A stretch of 64,000 nt of DNA from Actinomyces haliotis (lineage in GTDB: Bacteria; Actinomycetota; Actinomycetes; Actinomycetales; Actinomycetaceae), in contig NZ_JACWNA010000015.1 of assembly GCF_015355765.1 (NCBI RefSeq), positions 40,448-104,447 on the forward strand, in the 5' to 3' direction. The position numbers and the translations under genes are program-made. The notes beneath the pieces are model-generated. The model made no database searches, had not been told where the DNA came from, and was given only the letters and a program-made list of their open reading frames with translations. Below are positions 1 to 6,935 of this stretch, piece after piece; the first letter of the stretch is position 1, and each line of letters begins with the position of its first letter.

Positions 1-523
1 CCCCGGTCAGGGCCCAGGTGACGATCGAGGTGGAACCGCGCCGGTGCGCGCGGGTGAGGGTGACGAGGACCCAGGCGCCGAGGGTGACGGCGGTGACGTG
101 CCCTGCGGGGTAGGCGCCGCCGACGTGCGAGATGGAGTCCGTGAACGCCGTGGCCGGGCGGTCGACGTCGACGAGGAACGAGAGGAGCAGCTGGACGACG
201 ATGCCGGCGGCCCCGACCCCGAGGGCGAGGGAGAGGCGCCGCATCCGCTGCTTGAAGGAGAAGACGGCGACGCCGATGATCGCGGCGAGGATGAGGAAGG
301 GGTGGGTGAGGAGGCTGAAGGCCTCCGCGATCTGCCCGAGTGAGGATCGTGGGGCGAGGGCCGGGCGCTGGAGCGAGGCGTCGAGACCGGCGAGCGTGCC
401 GCGCAGCACGAGCCGGGACCAGATGAGGAACCCCGCGACGAAGGCGCCGGAGAGCACCGTCTCGAGCTGGGTGAGGCGGGAGCGGGGCCCGGCGGGCCGC
501 TGGGTGTGCGTGGTGGAGCTCAT
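1..523 (-). CDS. PAP2-superfamily membrane phosphatase, C-terminus cut by window edge
   Basis: Translating the minus strand from the ATG at 523 gives an uninterrupted frame to the window edge (about 174 residues). It has several hydrophobic segments and, near residue 147, the motif PAGHVTAV, matching the PSGH signature of PAP2 acid phosphatases. Family members dephosphorylate lipid phosphates such as undecaprenyl pyrophosphate or phosphatidic acid at the membrane. The upstream KxxxxxxRP half-motif appears as the weak match DVDRPATAF. The final SRxxxxxHxxxD motif lies beyond the window, so activity cannot be judged. A second, complete PAP2 protein lies at 39009-40058. Confidence 0.75.
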   Translation of the reverse strand, partial: MSSTTHTQRPAGPRSRLTQLETVLSGAFVAGFLIWSRLVLRGTLAGLDASLQRPALAPRSSLGQIAEAFSLLTHPFLILAAIIGVAVFSFKQRMRRLSLALGVGAAGIVVQLLLSFLVDVDRPATAFTDSISHVGGAYPAGHVTAVTLGAWVLVTLTRAHRRGSTSIVTWALTG

Positions 524-594
524 CCCGGCAAGCGTATGGGCAGAGCAGGTCGGCCGCGTGTCAGGCCTGCCGGTGCGGACGTCGGGTGACTCGC

Positions 595-697
595 GTGGGA
601 ACGTGCCCGCGCCACAGCACCTCCGTGGGAACGTGCCTGCGCTCTGAGAACGAGGGTGACGCCCTCGTTCTCAGAGCGCAGGCACGTTCCCAGCGGA
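595..697. repeat. Palindromic repeat family 1, copy A
   Basis: A perfect inverted repeat with 31-nt arms (626-656 and 662-692) and a 5-nt loop. Each arm carries the box TGGGAACG followed by TGCCTGCGCTC and a second, diverged box. An extra half-arm (TGGGAACGTGCC, 596-607) precedes it, 30 nt from the next occurrence. The same element recurs at 46474-46540 and 47719-47789, so it is a dispersed repeat and not simply a local terminator. It sits between the tRNA-Pro terminator and the PAP2 gene. No ORF is associated with it here. Confidence 0.9.
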
Positions 698-713
698 TGG
701 CGGTGGGCACGAC

Positions 714-743
714 GAAGGCCCGGCTCCTGAGAGCCGGGCCTTC
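714..743 (-). terminator. Hairpin downstream of tRNA-Pro
   Basis: Perfect 13-bp stem (714-726 with 731-743) and a 4-nt loop, 21 nt past the 3' end of the minus-strand tRNA. There is no clear T-run after it, which is common in high-GC actinobacteria. Confidence 0.7.
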
Positions 744-764
744 GGGGTCCTGGTGGACCGTGAG

Positions 765-838
<74 letters not shown>

Positions 839-978
839 TGTGCAGCGGAGACACTATATCCACCGCCGGGCCGGGGACGGAAATCTTTCCCCTGAGGGCT
901 GGGTCACGCCGTCGCCGCGTCGGCGCTGCGTCGGCCCTGCGTCGGCCCCGTGCCGACGACGTCGCCGCCGGCTCCCTC

Positions 979-1974
979 TCAGCCGTGCGGCAGGAGCGTG
1001 AGGAGCGTGGCCTCGGGGCGGCAGGCGACGCGCACCGGCGTGTACGGGCTCGTGCCCAGACCCGCGGACACGTGCAGATACATGTGGTCCGCCGCGGCCG
1101 GCGTCCCGATCCTCCCGGGCCACTGCGACAGGCCCGAGACGCGATGACGGTCCAGGTCGCAGTTGGTGACGAGTGCGCCGTAGAAGGGCAGGCAGAGCTG
1201 GCCGCCGTGGGTGTGTCCGGCCAGCGCCAGGTCGACGTCGTCGGCGCTCATGGCGTCGAGGACGCGGCGGTAGGGGGCGTGGAGGAGCCCGAGGCGCAGC
1301 GGGCGGCCGTCCGCGTCGAGGACGGCGGGCGTGCCGGCCGGTGCGGTCGGGTCGTCGGCCGACGGCGCCGGGTACTCGTCGCGCTCGGCGTGCGGGTCGT
1401 CGACGCCGACGAGCTCGATGCTGCGGCCCCGCACGGACATCGTCCCGCGGGCGTTCGTGAGGTCCACCCAGCCTCCGGAGGCCTGGATGTCGCGCACCTC
1501 CTCCCAGGGGAGTGCCTCGATCTGCTCCTCCTTGTCGGGGTCGTTCGCGGTGCGGGGGTCGCGGCGCAGGTACCGGGTCGGGGACTTGAGGACCGTCGTG
1601 CGGTAGTCGTGGTCCCCCATGACGAAGGCACCGGGGAGGTCGGTGAAGGGCTCGAGCGCGCGGCGCAGCGGCTTCAGGCCGTTGGCGAACGAGAGGTTGT
1701 CGCCCGTGTCGACGACGACGTCGGGGTGCAGGTCCGCGAGCGCGCGCACCCAGTCCACGCGGGCGTGGTCCCGCTCGGTGAGGTGCAGGTCGGACAGGTG
1801 GAGGACGGTGATCGGGTCCTCACCGACGGCGAGCACGGGCACCTCGACGCGACGCAGGACGGGCATGCGCGCCTCGACGAGGGCGTAGCCGAGGAGGCCC
1901 GCGCCGGCGGCGGCCGTGGCGCCGAGGGCGCGGGCGGTGCCGCGGAGGAAGGAGCTGCTGGTCTCGCTGGTCAT
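979..1974 (-). CDS. Membrane-anchored metallophosphoesterase
   Basis: 331 residues of the calcineurin-like phosphoesterase family. An N-terminal hydrophobic segment (about 13-32) precedes the metal-binding motifs in the expected order: LSDLHL (about 59), DTGDN (about 91), GDHDY (about 119), HAPYR and GHTHGGQ (about 254). These ligands bind two divalent metals in YkuE-type enzymes, which hydrolyse phosphoesters at or outside the membrane; the substrate is unknown. It lies 72 nt downstream of ponA on the same strand and is probably cotranscribed. The same pairing of PBP gene and phosphoesterase is known next to mycobacterial ponA2 (from memory). Confidence 0.9.
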   Translation of the reverse strand: MTSETSSSFLRGTARALGATAAAGAGLLGYALVEARMPVLRRVEVPVLAVGEDPITVLHLSDLHLTERDHARVDWVRALADLHPDVVVDTGDNLSFANGLKPLRRALEPFTDLPGAFVMGDHDYRTTVLKSPTRYLRRDPRTANDPDKEEQIEALPWEEVRDIQASGGWVDLTNARGTMSVRGRSIELVGVDDPHAERDEYPAPSADDPTAPAGTPAVLDADGRPLRLGLLHAPYRRVLDAMSADDVDLALAGHTHGGQLCLPFYGALVTNCDLDRHRVSGLSQWPGRIGTPAAADHMYLHVSAGLGTSPYTPVRVACRPEATLLTLLPHG

Positions 1975-2046
1975 GGGCTCATGATGCCAGCGAGCGGCCG
2001 CCGGGGTGCTCCCGGTGGCCGCTCACTCGCTGGGTGGCGGTGCTGG

Positions 2047-4239
2047 TCAGTGCTTGCCGTTGCCCTGGGTGAGCCCGTCCGTGCTCTGGGCGGTCGCACC
2101 GGTGGTCGCGCCGTCGGTGGCGGTGCCGGAGTCCGACGCCGTCGAGGCGCCGAGGTCCACCTGGTTGAAGTCCTGGACGGGCTGACCGGCGAGGGCGGCG
2201 TCCATGTAGGTCTTCCACAGGGGTGCCGGCGCGTCCGAGCCGTACATCGTCTCGTAGTAGCGGCCGCCGATGTACTGGCCCTGCATGCCGTAGTAGCCGT
2301 CGGAGTGACCCATCCACACGGCCGCGGCGAGCTGCGGGGTGAAGCCCACGAACCAGGCGTTGTCCATCTTGTCCGTGGTGCCCGTCTTTCCGGCGGCCGG
2401 GCGGTTGTCAAGGGTCGCCGCGGGCGCCGTACCGGACTTGCCGAGGACGTTGGTCAGTGTGAGGGCCACCTTGTCGGCGGCGGTCGAGTCCATAACGGAG
2501 TGGCAGCCGGCCTCCGGGACCTTGAGGTCCTTGCCGTCGGCGTCCTTGATGGCCGTGATGGCGATCGGCTTGCAGTAGGTGCCGTGCGCGGCGAAGGTGG
2601 CGTAGGCGTTGGCCATGGCCAGCGGGGTCACCTCCTGGGCGCCCAGGATGATGGAGGGGCGCGGGTCGAGGTTGGAGCCGTCGGCCTTGGTGACCCCCAT
2701 GTCGGCGGCGAGCTGGGAGACGTCGCAGACGTTCATCTCGGTCAGCATGCGCGCGTAGCCGACGTTGATGGACATCGAGGTGTTCTGGATGACGTTGTGC
2801 GTGCCGCCCTCGGAGGGGTTCGCGTTGCTCACCTTCCAGGAGTCGGCCATCTCGGGGTGGCAGGGGATGGTCCACGCTGAGCGGGCGAAGGTGGTCGGGC
2901 TCGTGTTCATCGAGGCGTAGCCCGACTTCCCGAGCTGGTACCACTGCGCGAGCACGAAGGTCTTGAAGGCCGAGCCCGGCTGGAAGCCGTTGGAGTCGAG
3001 TCCGCCGTGCGCGGAGTCCGCCGCGTAGGAGATCTGCGTGGCATTCGCGTCGTTCGCCGAGGCGTCCCCGTAGTTCGTGTTCTGGGACATCGCGAGCACC
3101 TTGCCGGTCCCCGGTTCGACGGACACGAGCGCCGCCTTGACGTTGGACGGGTCGTTCGTCGGGACGTAGGCCTGGACGGCGTCGTCGGCCGCCTTCTGCT
3201 TGGCCGGGTCGAGGGTCGTCGTGATGGTCAGCCCACCGCGCAGGAGGACCTGCTCGCGCTCGGCCTGTGTCTTGCCGTAGATCGAGGAGGACTCGATCTC
3301 GCCGACCACGTACTGGCAGAAGTACGCGGCGGATCCTGCCGTGCCGCAGCCGCCGACGGCGTCCTTGACGTGCAGCATGTCCGCGATCTGGGTGTTGAGG
3401 CCGTCCTCGTACTGCTGCTTGGTGATGAACTGCTCCTCGTACATCTTCTTGAGGACCCAGTCCATGCGGGACTTCGCCTTGTCCGGGTACGTGACGGGGT
3501 CGTAGGCGCCAGGCGCGTTGGTGAGGCCGGCCAGCAGCGCGGCCTCGGTGACGGTGAGGTCCTTGGCGGACTTCGAGAAGTAGTGCTGGGCGCTGGCCTC
3601 GACGCCGTAGGTCGAGGGGCCGAACGCCGCGATGTTGAGGTAGCCCTCGAGGATCTGCTGCTTGGAGTACTTCTGCTCCAGGGTGAGCGCGTACTTGATC
3701 TCGCGGAGCTTGCGGGAGACGGTCGGCTCCTTCGCCGCGGCGATGCCCGCCTTGTCGCCCTTCTGGAGGGCGGACTCGACGAGGACGTTGCGGACGTACT
3801 GCTGGGTGAGGGTCGAGGCGCCCTGGGTCTCCCCGGAGTTCGCGTTGGAGACGAGCGCGCGGACGATGCCCGCGGGGTCGACGCCCTTGTGCTCGTAGAA
3901 GCGCCGGTCCTCGACCGCGACGATCGCGTTCTGGATGTTGGGCGACATGTCCGCCAGCTTCACGACGATGCGGTTCTCCGCGTAGAACTGCGCGAGCTCC
4001 GTGCCGTCGGAGGCCTTGATGACGGAGACCTGGCTCGGCTCGAGGACGTTGAAGTCACTCGGCAGCTCGTCGAAGAGCTTCTGCGAGGCGTTGGTGACCG
4101 CGGCGGCACCGCCGACGAGCGGCGCGGCGAAGCCCGCAGTGAGGATGCCGCCGACCCCCGAGAGCAGGAGGAAGACGAGCAGCATCGCGATGACCTGCGC
4201 TGGGGAGAGCGACCGGTCACGGGAGGAGGCGTTCGACAT
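2047..4239 (-). CDS. ponA: Class A penicillin-binding protein (transglycosylase/transpeptidase)
   Basis: Bifunctional peptidoglycan synthase of 730 residues. The start at 4239 (MSNASSRDR) was chosen because the frame extends further upstream only as low-complexity Arg/Pro sequence. One transmembrane anchor (about 14-45) is followed by a GT51 glycosyltransferase domain with the catalytic-glutamate motif EDRRFYEHKG (Glu110) and STLTQQYVRN. The transpeptidase domain has the SxxK motif PGSAFKTF (about 420) and the KTGTTDK box (about 618). The C-terminus is a Gly/Ser/Thr-rich tail and no PASTA domain is visible, unlike mycobacterial PonA2. It is divergent from a whiB gene across 328 nt, an arrangement conserved in actinobacteria. 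Confidence 0.95.
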   Translation of the reverse strand: MSNASSRDRSLSPAQVIAMLLVFLLLSGVGGILTAGFAAPLVGGAAAVTNASQKLFDELPSDFNVLEPSQVSVIKASDGTELAQFYAENRIVVKLADMSPNIQNAIVAVEDRRFYEHKGVDPAGIVRALVSNANSGETQGASTLTQQYVRNVLVESALQKGDKAGIAAAKEPTVSRKLREIKYALTLEQKYSKQQILEGYLNIAAFGPSTYGVEASAQHYFSKSAKDLTVTEAALLAGLTNAPGAYDPVTYPDKAKSRMDWVLKKMYEEQFITKQQYEDGLNTQIADMLHVKDAVGGCGTAGSAAYFCQYVVGEIESSSIYGKTQAEREQVLLRGGLTITTTLDPAKQKAADDAVQAYVPTNDPSNVKAALVSVEPGTGKVLAMSQNTNYGDASANDANATQISYAADSAHGGLDSNGFQPGSAFKTFVLAQWYQLGKSGYASMNTSPTTFARSAWTIPCHPEMADSWKVSNANPSEGGTHNVIQNTSMSINVGYARMLTEMNVCDVSQLAADMGVTKADGSNLDPRPSIILGAQEVTPLAMANAYATFAAHGTYCKPIAITAIKDADGKDLKVPEAGCHSVMDSTAADKVALTLTNVLGKSGTAPAATLDNRPAAGKTGTTDKMDNAWFVGFTPQLAAAVWMGHSDGYYGMQGQYIGGRYYETMYGSDAPAPLWKTYMDAALAGQPVQDFNQVDLGASTASDSGTATDGATTGATAQSTDGLTQGNGKH

Positions 4240-4567
4240 GGGGTCAGGGTACGTGCCGCTCACGCCCGAGCGCTGTGGGGCACGGCATGGCGGACCTGGA
4301 AATCGGCTAGGAGCCGCGCCTCGTGGGCCTGTGAGTCGCCGACGACGCGCCGAGGGGGGCGAGGCCGGTCGATGAGTCCGTGGTGACCCGAGGCGAGGGC
4401 GGGGGCCCTGATGAAGAGCCCTGCCATACACCACGCGACTCTGCCGACACGCCAGAACGCGGGTGGGTCGTGGTGTGGATTTGGTCAACCGGCGAGGTTG
4501 GGAATACCTTCAGGGTGTGACGCGGGTGACAGCGCCGTCACCCGGTGTGATATGGGGGGAAGTAGCA
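4240..4567. other. Divergent ponA-whiB intergenic region
   Basis: 328 nt between two divergent starts. The only clear signals are the palindrome at 4523-4544 and the purine-rich GGGGGGAAGTAG ribosome-binding region just before the whiB ATG. Upstream frames on both strands are open but Arg/Pro-rich and look non-coding. Confidence 0.6.
4523..4544. promoter_or_regulatory. Perfect palindrome upstream of whiB-like gene
   Basis: CGGGTGAC (4523-4530) and its exact complement GTCACCCG (4537-4544), separated by 6 nt and ending 23 nt before the whiB ATG. It could be an operator overlapping the 5' leader. A related site (7-nt arms, 5-nt spacer) lies at 23224-23242. The bound regulator is unknown. Confidence 0.5.
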
Positions 4568-4894
4568 ATGACGACGATCGATCAGTCCTGGGCCGTCCGA
4601 GCAGCCTGTGCGAACGTCGAGCCGGACCAGCTCTTCGGCAAGGGTGCCGAGCAGCGCGACGCGCGTTCGTTGTGCTTCGCGTGCCCCGTGCGCATGGAGT
4701 GCCTCGCCGAGGCCCTCGACTCGGAGTCCTCCTTCGGTGTGTGGGGTGGGCTCACCGAGCGCGAGCGCCGCGCCCTCCTGCGTCGCTTCCCTGAGGTCGA
4801 GGACTGGGGTGCCTGGCTCCAGCGCGAGGACGACGATCTCGTCGCGGAGATCCACGCCCACCGGGCTCCGCGGATCCTCGCCCGCGTCCGCTGA
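4568..4894 (+). CDS. WhiB-family iron-sulfur transcriptional regulator (WhiB4/WblA-like)
   Basis: 108 residues from the ATG at 4568, preceded by a strong purine-rich RBS. An in-frame extension to 4463 is possible but lies across the palindrome. Four cysteines (C14, C36, C39, C45) in the WhiB spacing ligate a 4Fe-4S cluster. The GVWGG turn (57-61) and the basic ERERRALLRR stretch form the sigma-factor/DNA-binding half. The C-terminal extension beyond RRFPEVEDW resembles WhiB4/WblA more than WhiB1. WhiB4-type proteins sense oxygen and redox state. Its position opposite ponA matches mycobacterial whiB4-ponA2 (from memory). The subgroup assignment is an inference. Confidence 0.92.
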   Translation: MTTIDQSWAVRAACANVEPDQLFGKGAEQRDARSLCFACPVRMECLAEALDSESSFGVWGGLTERERRALLRRFPEVEDWGAWLQREDDDLVAEIHAHRAPRILARVR

Positions 4895-4914
4895 GCCGCT
4901 GAGACGGAGCCGCG

Positions 4915-5098
4915 CCGCCTGCGGCGTCCGCTCCACCCAGGGCTGCACCAGCTCCGCCGTCCGCTCCACCCAGGGCTGCACCAGCTCCGCCGTCCGCTCC
5001 ACCCAGAGCTACACCGCCTGCGGCGTCCGCTCCACCCAGAGCTACACCGCCTGCGGCGTCCGCTCCACCCAGAGCTACACCGCCTGCGGCGTCCGCCG
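4915..5098. repeat. 33-bp tandem repeat (five full units plus partials)
   Basis: The core CGTCCGCTCCACCC starts at 4925, 4958, 4991, 5024 and 5057, exactly 33 nt apart, with a partial unit at 5090. Two unit variants alternate in blocks: GGCTGCACCAGCTCCGC in the first two units and AGCTACACCGCCTGCGG in the last three. The period is a multiple of three, but no start codon makes it a credible gene. It fills the gap between whiB and the DUF4177 gene. Confidence 0.95.
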
Positions 5099-5111
5099 TA
5101 GGCTTCGGGGC

Positions 5112-5273
5112 ATGACTACTTGGGAATACGCCACGCTGCCCCTGCTCACCCACGCGACGAAGCAGATCCTCGACCAGTGGGGCGCTGACGGCTGGGAGCT
5201 CGTCCAGGTCGTCCCCGGACCGACCGGCTCGGACAACCTCGTCGCCTACATGAAGCGACCGAAGAACGACTGA
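5112..5273 (+). CDS. Small DUF4177 protein
   Basis: 53 residues from the ATG at 5112. The sequence (MTTWEYATLPLLTHATKQ, then DQWGADGWELVQV) is typical of DUF4177: a single beta-alpha-beta unit with a conserved Trp-rich D-GWELV motif and no known activity. A protein of this type occupies the same place between whiB4 and crp in mycobacteria (from memory), which supports its being real despite its size. The upstream frame through the 33-bp repeats is unlikely to be translated. It is followed by a strong bidirectional terminator. Confidence 0.88.
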   Translation: MTTWEYATLPLLTHATKQILDQWGADGWELVQVVPGPTGSDNLVAYMKRPKND

Positions 5274-5322
5274 CGCCCTCCCCGACGCCGCCGGCATCGA
5301 GTCCGGTCGCTGAGGGCACGAC

Positions 5323-5366
5323 GAAGGGGCGGGGTGGTCCCCGATCGGTGACCACCCCGCCCCTTC
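5323..5366. terminator. Bidirectional terminator between DUF4177 gene and crp
   Basis: Perfect 16-bp stem (5323-5338 with 5351-5366) and a 12-nt loop, between two convergent genes. Confidence 0.85.
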
Positions 5367-5390
5367 CGCGTCCTGGTTGAGGCGCTCTTC

Positions 5391-6068
5391 TCAGCGGGCG
5401 CGGCGGCGCAGGCGGTCGACGTCGAGGAGCGTGACGGCGCGGCCCTCGAGGCGGATCCAGCCGCGGGAGACGAACTCGGCGAGCGACTTGTTGACGGTCT
5501 CGCGGGAGGCGCCGACGAGCTGGGCGAGCTCCTCCTGGGTGAGGTCGTGCGGCACGTGGACGCCGTCCTCCGTCGTCGAGCCGAAGCGGTCCGCGAGGTC
5601 CAGCAGGGCCTTCGCGACACGGCCGGGGACGTCGGAGAAGACGAGGTCCGCGAGGGCCGTGTTCGTGCGGCGCAGACGCTGGGCGAGGGCGCGCAGCATG
5701 TCCTTGGCGAGAGCCGGGTGCGTCTCGATGAAGCTCATGAGCTGGTTGTGCTCGAGCGTGAGCATCTCGGTGGGCGCGACGGCGGTCGCGGTGGTGGAGC
5801 GCGGGCCCGGGTCGAACAGGGTGAGCTCACCGACGATCTCGCCGGGGCCGAGGACTGCGAGGAGGTTCTCGCGGCCGTCCGGGGAGGCGTGGCCGAGCTT
5901 CACCTTGCCGGACAGGAGGATGTAGAGGCGGTCACCCGAGTCCCCCTCGTTGAAGAGGGTCTCGCCGCGACGCAGGGTCGTCTGCGTCATCATGGAGCGG
6001 AGCTCCTCCTGCTCCTCCGGGCTCATCCCCTCGAAGAGCGGGATCCTGGAGATGATGCTGTCTTCCAC
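5391..6068 (-). CDS. crp: Crp/Fnr-family cyclic-nucleotide-responsive regulator
   Basis: 225 residues if started at the GTG at 6068, which has GGAGGA 6 nt upstream; a longer frame reaches 6125. The N-terminal cNMP-binding domain contains the phosphate-binding cassette GELTLFDPGPRSTTATA. It is followed by the dimerisation helix and a C-terminal HTH with LTQEELAQLVGASRETVNKS as recognition region. The sequence closely follows the mycobacterial Crp/GlxR type, a global cAMP-responsive regulator. It faces nth across a divergent 165-nt gap, as in mycobacteria. Confidence 0.93.
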   Translation of the reverse strand: MEDSIISRIPLFEGMSPEEQEELRSMMTQTTLRRGETLFNEGDSGDRLYILLSGKVKLGHASPDGRENLLAVLGPGEIVGELTLFDPGPRSTTATAVAPTEMLTLEHNQLMSFIETHPALAKDMLRALAQRLRRTNTALADLVFSDVPGRVAKALLDLADRFGSTTEDGVHVPHDLTQEELAQLVGASRETVNKSLAEFVSRGWIRLEGRAVTLLDVDRLRRRAR

Positions 6069-6233
6069 GAAGTATCCTCCTGGTGGTCGTCGTCGGGGTC
6101 TCTCCGGTGCCCGGAGACGACCCACAGGTCTATCCTGCCACGGTCTGTGACCTGTGGCACGCCGTCGAGCATTGTAGTCTCGGAGTGCGCCAGGTCAAAC
6201 GGCTGCGCGCTCGATCACGCTCTCGGAGGACCC

Positions 6234-6935
6234 GTGCCACGACGCTGCCAGGACTCCGCCCAGAGCGGCACCGCCGTCGGAACCTCGTCCGCACCTGACC
6301 CCGCGCTCGTGGCCCGAGCCGCGGCCGTCGACGACGAGCTCCGACTCCTCTACCCGGACGCCCACTGCGCCCTCGACCACGACGGCCCCTTCCAGCTCCT
6401 GGTCGCCACGGTCCTGTCCGCGCAGACGACCGACGTCCGCGTCAACACGGTCACGCCGGCCCTCTTCGAGCGCTACCCGGACGCCGCCGCCCTCGCAGGG
6501 GCCGACCGCGCTGAGCTCGAGGCCGTGCTCAAGCCGCTCGGCATGCAGCGAACCCGGGCCGAGCGGCTCCTCGGCCTCGGCGCGGAGCTCACGACGCGCT
6601 TTGACGGCGTCGTCCCGAGCAGCCGCGAGGAGCTCACCGGGCTGCCCGGCGTCGGGCGCAAGACAGCCAACGTCGTGCTCGGCAACGCCTTCGGTGTCCC
6701 GGCGATCACCGTGGACACGCACGTCGGGCGCCTCGCGCGACGCCTCGGCTGGACCGAGCAGAAGGACCCTCTCAAGGCCGAGCGCGACATCGCCGCGCTC
6801 TGGGACCCCGAGCGCTGGACCGACGGCTGCCACCGACTCATCGAGCACGGTCGCGCTGTCTGCCACGCACGCTCGCCGCGCTGCGAGGAGTGCCCGCTGC
6901 TCGCAGCCGGGCTGTGCCCGCAGGTCGGAGTCTGA
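6234..6935 (+). CDS. nth: Endonuclease III (DNA glycosylase/AP lyase)
   Basis: Base-excision repair enzyme for oxidised pyrimidines, 233 residues from the GTG at 6234. GGAGGA lies only 3 nt before that GTG, so the in-frame GTG at 6309 is an alternative start. The helix-hairpin-helix LPGVGRKTANVV (about 137) holds the catalytic Lys, and VDTHVGR (about 161) holds the catalytic Asp. A C-terminal cysteine cluster (C-x6-C-x2-C-x7-C) should bind 4Fe-4S; the last gap is 7 residues where E. coli has 5. The 3' 98 nt overlap the opposite-strand hydrolase gene. Confidence 0.93.
   Translation: MPRRCQDSAQSGTAVGTSSAPDPALVARAAAVDDELRLLYPDAHCALDHDGPFQLLVATVLSAQTTDVRVNTVTPALFERYPDAAALAGADRAELEAVLKPLGMQRTRAERLLGLGAELTTRFDGVVPSSREELTGLPGVGRKTANVVLGNAFGVPAITVDTHVGRLARRLGWTEQKDPLKAERDIAALWDPERWTDGCHRLIEHGRAVCHARSPRCEECPLLAAGLCPQVGV

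Noticed and set aside
626..692. Phage attachment site at the tRNA-Pro
   Set aside because: The palindrome does not repeat any tRNA sequence, and copies occur far away next to topA and tmk; no integrase gene is present.
4915..5098. CRISPR array
   Set aside because: The 33-bp units are contiguous with no unique spacers, so this is a minisatellite; no cas gene is nearby.
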